A DNA stretch of 64,000 nt, from assembly GCF_003025035.1 (NCBI RefSeq), contig NZ_PYJN01000016.1:372001-436000 (forward strand), given 5' to 3'. Of this stretch, positions 56,801-64,000 are shown one piece after another (the stretch's first letter is position 1; every line of letters begins with the position of its first letter). Origin of the DNA: Rhizobium sp. SEMIA4064. GTDB lineage: Bacteria; Pseudomonadota; Alphaproteobacteria; Rhizobiales; Rhizobiaceae. The notes under the pieces are model-generated. The model was given only the letters and a program-made list of their open reading frames with translations. It was not told the origin of the DNA and searched no databases. Position numbers and translations under genes: made by a program.

Positions 56801-58455
56801 AGCGCACCGGCGGCCAGCTTATCGTCGAAGCCCTGAAGGCAAACGGCGTTCAGCGCATCTCCTGCGTTCCCGGCGAAAGCTTTCTTGCCGTGCTCGATGC
56901 GCTGCATGACAGCGATATCGACGTGCTCGTCTGCCGCCAGGAGGGTGGTGCGGCGATGATGGCGGATGCCTGGGGCCGGCTGACGGGTGAGCCCGGCATC
57001 TGCATGGTCACCCGCGGTCCGGGTGCGACCAATGCCTCGGCCGGCCTGCATATTGCCCGGCAGGATTCAATCCCGATGATCCTCTTCATCGGCCAGGTGC
57101 AGCGCGACGCCCGCGAACGCGAAGCCTTCCAGGAGGTGGAATTCCGCCGCGCCTTCACCGAATTCGCCAAATGGGTCGGCGAGATCGACGATGCCGCCCG
57201 CATTCCGGAATTCGTCACCCGCGCCTTCACCGTGGCCACATCAGGCCGGCCCGGCCCAGTCGTGCTGACCCTGCCCGAAGACATGCTGCGCGATGAGGTG
57301 GAAGCTCCGCATGCCAAGCGCTACATGCCGGTGGCGGCCCATCCGAGCCGCAGCCAGATCGACGATCTCTATCTTCGTCTGATCGCCGCCGAACGACCAA
57401 TGGTCATCCTCGGCGGCACACGCTGGGATGAGGATGCGGTCGCTGACATCAGACACTTCGCCGAAAGCTTCAAGCTCCCGGTCGGCTGCTCTTTCCGCCG
57501 GCAGATGCTGTTCGATCATCTGCACCCGAATTACGCCGGCGATGTCGGTATTGGCATCAATCCAGCATTGGCAAAAGAGGTCAAGGAAGCCGATCTGCTG
57601 ATCCTGCTCGGCGGCCGCTTCTCGGAAATGCCGTCCTCCGGCTATACGCTGATGGACATCCCCTACCCGCAACAACAGCTCGTCCACATCCATCCCGATC
57701 CGTCCGAACTCGGCCGCGTCTATCGCCCCGATCTGGCAATCTGCGCCAGCCCCGCCGATTTCGTGGCGGCACTCGCCGATCTCGAAGCACCGGCAGAACC
57801 GCGTTGGGCCGAGCGGACGGCGCGCATGCATGCCGCTTATCTCGCCTGGTCGACGACGCCGGAGAAGAGCCCGGGCGCCCTGCATATGGGCCGGATCATG
57901 GACTGGATCGAGGCCAATACAGCACCTGATACGATCTTCACCAATGGTGCCGGCAATTATGCCACCTGGCTACATCGCTTCCATCGTTTTCGCCGCTTCA
58001 ACACCCAGGCCGGCCCTGCCTCGGGTTCGATGGGCTATGGCTTGCCGGCGGCGGTTGCCGCCAAGCAGCTCTTTCCGGAGCGCGAGGTGATCTGCTTTGC
58101 CGGCGACGGTTGTTTCATGATGCACGGACAGGAATTCGCGACCGCCGTGCAATATCGCCTACCCTTGATCGCACTGGTCATCAACAACGGCATGTACGGC
58201 ACTATCCGCATGCATCAGGAGCGAGAATATCCCGGCCGCGTCAGTGCAACGACGCTCAGCAATCCGGATTTCGCCGCCTTTGCCCGTGCCTATGGCGGCC
58301 ATGGCGAGACGGTAAAGACGACGGAAGAATTCGGCCCTGCCTTTGAACGCGCACGCGCCAGCGGCAAGCCGGCGATCATCGAAATTGTGCTCGATCCCGA
58401 GGCGATTACGCCGTCCCGTACCTTGACCGAGATTTCGCAAACAAAAAGCCGGTGA
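56797..58455 (+). CDS. Thiamine-diphosphate-dependent enzyme, acetolactate synthase-like
   Basis: A 552-residue ThDP enzyme with three domains. The Pyr domain has the catalytic Glu49 (CRQEGGAAMMADA) and TRGPGATNASAGLH; the central domain is near 190-330; the PP domain has the GDG...NN motif for Mg-ThDP (AGDGCFMMHGQEF ... VINNGMYG). It resembles catabolic acetolactate synthase-like lyases more than anabolic IlvB, and lacks a FAD-dependent small-subunit partner nearby. Coupling to a CaiB-type CoA-transferase recalls the oxalate Frc/Oxc pair, but its sequence does not look like oxalyl-CoA decarboxylase. Substrate unknown. Confidence 0.88.
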   Translation: MKRTGGQLIVEALKANGVQRISCVPGESFLAVLDALHDSDIDVLVCRQEGGAAMMADAWGRLTGEPGICMVTRGPGATNASAGLHIARQDSIPMILFIGQVQRDAREREAFQEVEFRRAFTEFAKWVGEIDDAARIPEFVTRAFTVATSGRPGPVVLTLPEDMLRDEVEAPHAKRYMPVAAHPSRSQIDDLYLRLIAAERPMVILGGTRWDEDAVADIRHFAESFKLPVGCSFRRQMLFDHLHPNYAGDVGIGINPALAKEVKEADLLILLGGRFSEMPSSGYTLMDIPYPQQQLVHIHPDPSELGRVYRPDLAICASPADFVAALADLEAPAEPRWAERTARMHAAYLAWSTTPEKSPGALHMGRIMDWIEANTAPDTIFTNGAGNYATWLHRFHRFRRFNTQAGPASGSMGYGLPAAVAAKQLFPEREVICFAGDGCFMMHGQEFATAVQYRLPLIALVINNGMYGTIRMHQEREYPGRVSATTLSNPDFAAFARAYGGHGETVKTTEEFGPAFERARASGKPAIIEIVLDPEAITPSRTLTEISQTKSR

Positions 58456-58541
58456 GCCCTGAAGCATATTGGCCCTTCTCAAACTGGAGACGGACAATAT
58501 GCTCCTGCTCACCGGCTTTTCAGAAACGCATCGAATTCAAA

Positions 58542-58886
58542 TCAGTCGATCGCGGCGGTGACGATGAACTCGACCTTATACTTCGGGGCAGCGAGCTTGG
58601 CTTCGCTGGTGGCGCGGGCCGGCGTGTTGGCCGGATCGACCCAGGCTTCCCAGGCGGCGTTCATTTCAGCGAAATACGCGATGTCGGAGAGATAGATGAT
58701 CGTCTGCAGGATCTTCGACTTGTTGCTGCCGGCTGCAGCGAGCAGACGATCAACTTCGGCCAGTGCCGACTTGCACTGATCGGTGACGCTTTCGCCTTCA
58801 CCAACCTGGCCGGCGAGGTAGACGGTGTTGCCGTGGATGACAGCGCCGCTCATGCGGGCTCCGACGTCGATACGCTTGATGCTCAT
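58542..58886 (-). CDS. RidA-family enamine/imine deaminase
   Basis: A 114-residue RidA/YjgF protein. It begins IKRIDVGARMSGAVIHGNTVYLAGQVG and has the substrate-binding Arg91 (TPARATSEAKL) before KYKVEFIVTAA. RidA proteins hydrolyse reactive 2-aminoacrylate and similar imines released by PLP enzymes. Start at ATG 58886 after GGAGAG. It lies 93 bp from the rhodanese-like gene on the same strand and may be cotranscribed. Confidence 0.93.
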   Translation of the reverse strand: MSIKRIDVGARMSGAVIHGNTVYLAGQVGEGESVTDQCKSALAEVDRLLAAAGSNKSKILQTIIYLSDIAYFAEMNAAWEAWVDPANTPARATSEAKLAAPKYKVEFIVTAAID

Positions 58887-58979
58887 GCTTCTCTCCTGAT
58901 GTTGTGCAGTGACGGGTAACAAACCGGGCGCTGCCCATCGGCAACGCCCTCAATCTCTCGCATATTTGGTCGCGGTCGC

Positions 58980-59318
58980 TCAGCCGCGAATATGGTGCGT
59001 CTTCTGATAGATCGCGGTCGAGCGTGCGCCGGAGCGGCAATAGCCGAGCATCGGCCGCGGGAATTCATCGAGCGCGTCGACCATGCCCTGCACGGCCTCT
59101 TCGGTCACGCCCATCGGCCCAACGGGCACATGCGCGATTTCGAGACCGAGCTCCTTGGCGCGGGCTTCGATGACGGAAAACGGCGTCTGATTCGGGCTCT
59201 CATTATCAGGGCGATGGCAGACGATCGAGTTGAAACCCATGGCCTTGATCTGATCGAGATCCTCCAGGGTGATCTGGCCGGAAACCGAGTATTCGTCATC
59301 GATCGGGCGGATATCCAT
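58980..59318 (-). CDS. TIGR01244-family rhodanese/phosphatase-like protein
   Basis: A 112-residue cysteine-dependent enzyme. The active loop is CRSGARS starting at Cys94, which has the six-residue spacing of rhodaneses rather than the CX5R of phosphatases. Opening SVSGQITLEDLDQIKAMGFNSIVCHRPDNE is the family signature, as in the N-terminal part of the Blh bifunctional sulfur-handling protein. It may transfer sulfur or act on a phosphate ester; the activity is not known. Follows on the minus strand from the mutarotase-type gene. Confidence 0.88.
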   Translation of the reverse strand: MDIRPIDDEYSVSGQITLEDLDQIKAMGFNSIVCHRPDNESPNQTPFSVIEARAKELGLEIAHVPVGPMGVTEEAVQGMVDALDEFPRPMLGYCRSGARSTAIYQKTHHIRG

Positions 59319-59392
59319 GGTTCATTTCCTCTGTGAAACCGAGGGCCTTGGTCTACGCCGCGATAGAGCGAGCGTCAACCGATTCAAGCCTT

Positions 59393-60232
59393 TCAGACGA
59401 AGGCAAAGTTGAGTGCGAAACTCCTGGCTTCCCCGGGCTGAAGAATATTGAATTCACCGGCCTCCTCCAGCTCGCCGCGCGATGTCAAACGATGCGAAAC
59501 GGGCTCGATGCCGAGGACATGTGCCGGCGCGCGTTGGTTGCGCCAGACCTGCATAAACGGCAGCGTATCCGTGCCGAACCGAACCCGCAGCGATTTACCG
59601 CCGATAGAAGCGATCGGCCCGAGACACACTTCGGACCAGTCCTCGCCCTTCGCCGTTGCCGGCGCGCAGAAAAGACCGCCCAATTCCTCGCCGAAGGTCC
59701 AGGGGAAACCGCCATTCTCGAGCATCTGGCCGGAGAGGCGAACGCCGTCATCGAACCATTTGCCGCCGACATTCATATGATACATCAGAAACACCGGCAT
59801 CGCCTCAATGCTGGTATTGACGACACGGTCGTTAAGCGAAACCTCGCCTGTCGCGCCGTCGATACGCCAATGACGCTCCAGCCGCGCCGCGCGGCGTTCG
59901 GCGGTGATGATGTCGATATCGGCGCGGCACTCCGCATTGCCATTCTCGAACCGGGTCCACAGGACCTTCGCGGGATGTGAGGAGATCGAGCCGTGCAGCG
60001 GATAGCGCTTGCCCTCGAAAGCGCCTGACATGGGTTCCGGATGTCGGATATGATCCGGACCGCAGGTGAAGAGAAAGCCCTCCAGCGAATGATCGATGCG
60101 CGGGTCACCATCATCCGGAATGGCGCGTCCCGGCGCGAGATTGTTGCCGTCGACGATGCAGGCGCCGATGTCCAGCACAGAGCTTTCATCCAGCGTTAGT
60201 TTCGGTCCCTTGGCTGCGGCAAAATCCATCAT
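59393..60232 (-). CDS. DUF4432/aldose 1-epimerase-type mutarotase-fold protein
   Basis: A 279-residue protein of the galactose-mutarotase fold. Visible segments include GNNLAPGRAIPDD near the N-terminus, PLHGSISSHPAKVLW, the acidic strand ECRADIDIITAERR and the WNN-type repeats VWRNQRAPAHVLGIEPVSH, with His and Glu candidates for catalysis. Members isomerise or bind sugars; substrate unclear. I start at ATG 60232 (adjacent ATGs at 60232 and 60229) behind GGGAGG. The frame extends further upstream without support. Tail of a minus-strand series with the rhodanese and RidA genes. Confidence 0.78.
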   Translation of the reverse strand: MMDFAAAKGPKLTLDESSVLDIGACIVDGNNLAPGRAIPDDGDPRIDHSLEGFLFTCGPDHIRHPEPMSGAFEGKRYPLHGSISSHPAKVLWTRFENGNAECRADIDIITAERRAARLERHWRIDGATGEVSLNDRVVNTSIEAMPVFLMYHMNVGGKWFDDGVRLSGQMLENGGFPWTFGEELGGLFCAPATAKGEDWSEVCLGPIASIGGKSLRVRFGTDTLPFMQVWRNQRAPAHVLGIEPVSHRLTSRGELEEAGEFNILQPGEARSFALNFAFV

Positions 60233-60461
60233 CTCCTGCAATCCTCCCTTGTCGGCTTTCGATCGCCCGTCCCCCCTCAAAAATCGTTTCGAAATGAGAC
60301 AGGACGAGAATTAGCGGTGGTTTGTCTTATTGAACGTTAATTTGACGCCTTGATCACACAAATTTTTATCTTTTATTCAGCATGATACATTCAAATTCCA
60401 CACTGGCGTCAAATTTGCCATGTGTGTGTCGGCTCAGCCATCACCCGAGGATTCGACAGAA

Positions 60462-61934
60462 GTGAACCGGTTCCTGAAATTCAGCCTTACTCTGGCTCTG
60501 ACAGCCGCGACATCTGCTCTCGCGTTGACCAATGCGCAGGCGCAATATTATCGCAGCGGGAACGATGTCGTCCTAGTGACCCCTGACGGGCGAATCCTCG
60601 ATCAATATCCTGAACAAGGCGTCGTGACCGTCGCCCGCGACGGGCGCGGCCATCGCGTGTTGATCGACCGCTACGGCAACGTCGTCGCCACCGAGATGCG
60701 CGCCAGCACTTATTACCCCCGCGCGCCCCGTCGTGACGTCTCCAACGACGACGGCTCCGGCGACGGCAACCGCTATGGCGACACGAAGCTTCTTTCCAAC
60801 AATGGCGGCTATCGCGACTATCGTCAGTATCGCAGCGACGATTACGGGAACAATGACGGCTATGTCGACAATGGCTATGGCCAGCAGCAGGATCGCGGCG
60901 TCATCACCAGCGGCATTCCGCGCGACGGCGAAATCCAGAGCCAGCCGCTAGACAACCAGCCGCTGCCGGACGCGAACGACCAATCCCAGAATCCGAGCGG
61001 CAACGACTACGCATCGATCGATCCACAGCAGCAGGCACCTGCCATCGAACGCAAGCCGCCGGCCGAGCCCGTCATCACACTGAAGGGCAAGTCGAAGATG
61101 GAGATCACGGCGCTTGAGGTCTTCCTCTCCCGCCAGGGCATTTCGCCGGGCGCGATCGATGGCCGCATGGGTGCCAATGTCACGAAGGCGATCTACGCCT
61201 ACCAGCAGATGACCGGTCAGACGCTGAACCCGAACGACACGGATTCGATCCTCGAACAACTGCGTTTGTCGGGCGGCATGCCGATCATCAACTATACGAT
61301 CACGCCCGCCGATGCCGCCGGTCCCTATGTCGCGTCGATCCCTGAAGACTATGCCGAAAAGGCGCTGATGCCCTCGCTCGGCTACACGTCGACCACGGAA
61401 ATGCTGGCCGAACGCTTCCATATGGATGAGGGCTATCTGAAGGAGCTCAATCCCGGCGTCGACTTCACGGTCCCCGGCAGCACAATCAAAGTGGTCAACA
61501 CCGGCTCAGGCAAGACCGGCGCCGTCGCCAAGATTCTGGCCGACAAAGGCCGTAAGCAGGTTTTCGCCTATGATGCCAGCGGCGCCCTGATTGCCGCCTA
61601 TCCCGCCAGCATCGGTTCGACCGATACGCCGTCACCGTCCGGCACCGTCACTGTCGAGCGTGTCGCCTTCAATCCGGGCTATACGTACAATCCGAAGATT
61701 AACTTCAAGCAGGGTGCCAACGACAAGATCCTCGACATTCCGCCCGGCCCCAACGGTCCGGTTGGCGTTGTCTGGATGGCGCTCTCCAAGCCGACATACG
61801 GCATTCACGGCACCCCTGACCCGTCGAAGATCGGCAAGTCGCAGAGCCATGGCTGCGTGCGCCTGACCAACTGGGATGCCACCGAACTCGCCAAAATGGT
61901 CAAGCCCGGCGTGGTTGTTGAATTCGTCGATTAA
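60462..61934 (+). CDS. L,D-transpeptidase with PG-binding and LysM-like regions
   Basis: A 490-residue exported cross-linking enzyme. GTG 60462 gives a clean signal peptide (FLKFSLTLALTAATSALALTNAQA-QYY). Then a tyrosine-, aspartate- and glycine-rich low-complexity region (about 70-160), a PG_binding_1 domain (MEITALEVFLSRQGISPGAIDGRMG), a LysM-like segment (TSTTEMLAERFHMDEGYLKELNPG) and the YkuD catalytic domain with HGTPDPSKIG and SHGCVRL, the His/Cys motif. It joins meso-DAP residues (3-3 links) or attaches proteins. An ATG at 60420 is in frame but has no ribosome site or signal start. Confidence 0.94.
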   Translation: MNRFLKFSLTLALTAATSALALTNAQAQYYRSGNDVVLVTPDGRILDQYPEQGVVTVARDGRGHRVLIDRYGNVVATEMRASTYYPRAPRRDVSNDDGSGDGNRYGDTKLLSNNGGYRDYRQYRSDDYGNNDGYVDNGYGQQQDRGVITSGIPRDGEIQSQPLDNQPLPDANDQSQNPSGNDYASIDPQQQAPAIERKPPAEPVITLKGKSKMEITALEVFLSRQGISPGAIDGRMGANVTKAIYAYQQMTGQTLNPNDTDSILEQLRLSGGMPIINYTITPADAAGPYVASIPEDYAEKALMPSLGYTSTTEMLAERFHMDEGYLKELNPGVDFTVPGSTIKVVNTGSGKTGAVAKILADKGRKQVFAYDASGALIAAYPASIGSTDTPSPSGTVTVERVAFNPGYTYNPKINFKQGANDKILDIPPGPNGPVGVVWMALSKPTYGIHGTPDPSKIGKSQSHGCVRLTNWDATELAKMVKPGVVVEFVD

Positions 61935-61954
61935 AATCGCATTTGAGCAAATAA

Positions 61955-61991
61955 GAAAGGCCGCCGAATGGCTCATTCGGCGGCCTTTCTG
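61955..61991. terminator. Bidirectional terminator between the L,D-transpeptidase and ParA genes
   Basis: A perfect 17-bp stem AGAAAGGCCGCCGAATG / CATTCGGCGGCCTTTCT with a 3-nt loop; A and T tracts inside the stem ends serve both directions. Confidence 0.95.
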
Positions 61992-62003
61992 TTGGGGAAG
62001 CGC

Positions 62004-62720
62004 TTAGGCCGCGTTGCGGATCGCTTCCAAGCCGGCGTTGCGGGCCGAAGCCGTCAGCCGCACCGGCAGGAGCCGTATCATTTCCTCGGCAAAGATGCGG
62101 GCATTTTCCTGGGCCTTGTCGAGATTGCTGACGCGGTTCGGATCCATAGTGTAGAGCGTGCCGCCGCAATCGAAGATATCACGGAAAGCCGAGCGTTCGA
62201 TGATCGGCGTCTCGAGAACCGTGACACTCCGCTCGGACAGCAGCGCCTTCACCACCTGCAGCGCCCGGGTCGTCACCATCGAATTGACGCGTGTCAGCAC
62301 GACGGAATGATTGATGCGAATGCCGGCTCTCTGTTCCAGATACTGCAGCAGCTCCAGCACCTGGGCCCCGCCCCGCGCATCCATCGCACAGCCCTGGATC
62401 GGAATGAGCACATGATCGGAGAGACCAAGCGCCGTTGCCAGCAGCGGCGTGCGAGCGCCGGGCAGATCGAGGATGAAATAGTCCGTCCCGCTGTTTTCGG
62501 AAAGATGCACGGGCAAGGATGCGCTGGTCACGAAATCGATGACCGAGATATTGGGAACACGGCTGCCGGAAATTTCGTACCAGTGCGAAATCCAATGTTG
62601 CGGATCAGCGTCGAGAATGGTGACGCGATAACCGCGTCGCGCCAGTTCGGTAGATAACAGCAAAACCGCCGTCGTCTTCCCCGCCCCACCCTTCGTATTT
62701 GCAAATGTGATAACTGGCAT
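62004..62720 (-). CDS. Orphan ParA/VirC1-type ATPase
   Basis: A 238-residue deviant Walker A ATPase. KGGAGKTT at 10-17 holds the signature Lys10, switch I Asp is in ILDADPQ, and Walker B is YFILDLPG (98-105). The C-terminal half fits the ParA/Soj and VirC1 branch rather than MinD, with no membrane-targeting helix. No ParB, parS or replication gene lies within view, so it is an orphan. Orphan ParAs position diverse cargo such as chemoreceptors or conjugation machinery. Single gene ending at a bidirectional terminator. Confidence 0.9.
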   Translation of the reverse strand: MPVITFANTKGGAGKTTAVLLLSTELARRGYRVTILDADPQHWISHWYEISGSRVPNISVIDFVTSASLPVHLSENSGTDYFILDLPGARTPLLATALGLSDHVLIPIQGCAMDARGGAQVLELLQYLEQRAGIRINHSVVLTRVNSMVTTRALQVVKALLSERSVTVLETPIIERSAFRDIFDCGGTLYTMDPNRVSNLDKAQENARIFAEEMIRLLPVRLTASARNAGLEAIRNAA

Positions 62721-62930
62721 AGTCGGTCTCCGGCAAGATGGCGGTGAGCACGAACATCGCTCTTTTCAGCACCATCTGACTCATCGGTGCAGTTAACGTA
62801 TTGTTTCGAGATATGGTTAACAAAGCCCTAACGGCGCTTGTCAGGCATTAAGATATCGCGTCGACGAAGCCCAACCGGCTGCGCCATTTGCCGGCGAAGA
62901 TTGCGATCGCCAACCTGCGAGATCGGCATA

Positions 62931-62964
62931 AAAAAATCGTGCCGCAATCATCTCGCGGCACGAT
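62931..62964 (-). terminator. Terminator of the iron alcohol dehydrogenase gene
   Basis: On the minus strand a 10-bp stem ATCGTGCCGC / GCGGCACGAT with a 9-nt loop followed by TTTTTT, about 20 bp past the stop. Confidence 0.9.
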
Positions 62965-62984
62965 CGGAAGCTGAGGCAATATTC

Positions 62985-64000
62985 TTAGAAGCAGTCGCTG
63001 AACAGCGCCTTGGTGTTTTCCAGCGTCATCGCCACAGGATTGCCGCCGGCGCTCGGATCTTCGATCGCCATGGCCGAGAGCTCATCGATGCGATCGGGCG
63101 CAATGCCCATAGCCGAGAGGCTTTCGGGAACGCCGAGTTCGGCGCGCAGCTTCAGCACATAGTCATAGAAGCCGTCGAAACCGCCGGAGATGCCGAGATA
63201 GGCAGCGGCACGAGCGATCTTGTCTTCAATGGCCTTACGGTTGAAGCGCAGGACGGCCGGCATGACGACGGCATTGGTCATGCCGTGATGCGTGTTGTAA
63301 ACGGCGCCGATCGGGTGCGACAGCGCATGAATGGCGCCCAAGCCCTTCTGGAAGGCGACGGCACCCATGGCGGCGGCGCTCATCATGTTGGCGCGGGCTT
63401 CGAGGTCGGTGCCTTCCCTATAGGCGCGCGGCAGGAATTCCTTGACGAGCCGCATGCCTTCCAGCGCGATACCGGCCGACATCGGGTGATAGAAGGGCGA
63501 GGAATAGGCTTCCAGGCAATGGGCGAAGGCATCCATGCCGGTGCCGGCGGTGATGATCTTCGGCATGCCGACGGTCAGCTCCGGATCGGCGATGACGACG
63601 CCCGGCAGGAACTTCGGGTGGAAGATGATCTTCTTCACATGCGTTGCGGAATTGGTGATGACGCTGGCGCGACCGACTTCGGAGCCCGTGCCGGCAGTCG
63701 TCGGCACGGCAACGATCGGAGCGATGCCCTCGACATTGGCACGGGTCCACCAGTCGCCGATATCCTCGAAATCCCAGACAGGCCGCGTCTGACCGGCCAT
63801 GAAGGCAACGCATTTGCCAAGATCGAGGCCCGAGCCGCCGCCGAAGGCGACGACACCATCATGGCCACCATCCTTGAAGGCCTTCACGCCAGCTTCGAGG
63901 TTCTTCTCGTTCGGGTTTGGATCGACATCGGCGAAGATGGCGCGACCGAGGCCTGCATCTTCGAGAATATCCAGCGCCGTCTTGGTGATTGCCATCGAGG
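62985..64000 (-). CDS. Iron-containing alcohol dehydrogenase, partial
   Basis: The C-terminal 338 or so residues of a group III Fe-dependent alcohol dehydrogenase; the start lies beyond the right edge. NAD-binding GGGSGLDLGKC, PTTAGTGSEVGRASVI, and the metal ligands in GMDAFAHCLEAY (Asp, His) and ALSHPIGAVYNTHHGMTNAVVMP (two His) are complete. Substrate is a primary or secondary alcohol, not further defined. Single gene at this end, with its own terminator. Confidence 0.93.
   Translation of the reverse strand, partial: SMAITKTALDILEDAGLGRAIFADVDPNPNEKNLEAGVKAFKDGGHDGVVAFGGGSGLDLGKCVAFMAGQTRPVWDFEDIGDWWTRANVEGIAPIVAVPTTAGTGSEVGRASVITNSATHVKKIIFHPKFLPGVVIADPELTVGMPKIITAGTGMDAFAHCLEAYSSPFYHPMSAGIALEGMRLVKEFLPRAYREGTDLEARANMMSAAAMGAVAFQKGLGAIHALSHPIGAVYNTHHGMTNAVVMPAVLRFNRKAIEDKIARAAAYLGISGGFDGFYDYVLKLRAELGVPESLSAMGIAPDRIDELSAMAIEDPSAGGNPVAMTLENTKALFSDCF

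Noticed and set aside
62814..62852. 12-codon frame upstream of the orphan ParA
   Set aside because: No ribosome site and no distinctive product.

Overview
The window is a 64 kb stretch of alphaproteobacterial chromosome, very probably from Rhizobium or a close relative in the Rhizobiaceae. The grounds are the gene order ligA-recN-bamD-lpxC-ftsZ-ftsA-ftsQ-ddlB followed by the murB-to-mraZ block, a long-tailed FtsZ, a PPi-type phosphofructokinase, the betaine-lipid genes btaAB, a dispersed rhizobial palindrome and the codon style. No phage, transposase, CRISPR array, tRNA or rRNA was seen. The only structural RNA recognised is RNase P RNA (rnpB).

Layout. 1-4971: edge of a secreted protein gene (perhaps creA), an ArsR/AHSA1 regulator pair with its operator, a glycosyltransferase/epimerase pair, a YhhY-like acetyltransferase whose ribosome-binding site lies in a hairpin, and a HigBA-type toxin-antitoxin pair. 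5017-17450: minus-strand envelope and division block ddlB-ftsQ-ftsA-ftsZ-lpxC-bamD-recN-ligA, interrupted by a plus-strand methyltransferase. 17694-20077: aquaporin and MHS-type transporter lying between the two halves of the division cluster. 20120-34262: compact minus-strand mraZ-rsmH-ftsL-ftsI-murE-murF-mraY-murD-ftsW-murG-murC-murB operon, with four TGGGN MraZ boxes upstream. 34696-35095: rnpB.

35161-48103: mixed genes including an FAD oxidase, four peptidoglycan-cleaving transglycosylases or lysozymes and one amidase, a TerB-DnaJ protein, PPi-phosphofructokinase, a LysE exporter, a serine hydrolase and btaAB. 48204-55325: EamA transporter, a 25-codon membrane-peptide gene, metF behind an ArsR-methyltransferase fusion regulator, ettA, RNase T2 and a lysophospholipase-like hydrolase. 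55345-64000: remnant of a DMT transporter gene, a CaiB/ThDP-enzyme operon, RidA, a rhodanese-like protein, a mutarotase-fold protein, an L,D-transpeptidase, an orphan ParA and the edge of an iron alcohol dehydrogenase.

The theme is envelope growth and division. The mra operon makes lipid II and the septal synthase; ddlB and ftsQAZ supply D-Ala-D-Ala and the Z ring; lpxC and bamD serve the outer membrane; scattered hydrolases and an L,D-transpeptidase remodel the wall. The most interesting unexplained items are the short membrane-peptide gene at 49365-49442, which has a perfect TTAA-N7-TTAA box and GANTC sites upstream, the Shine-Dalgarno-masking hairpin at 3713-3741, and the perfect palindrome in front of the metF regulator. 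All functional statements come from reading the sequence and family knowledge; no searches were run.
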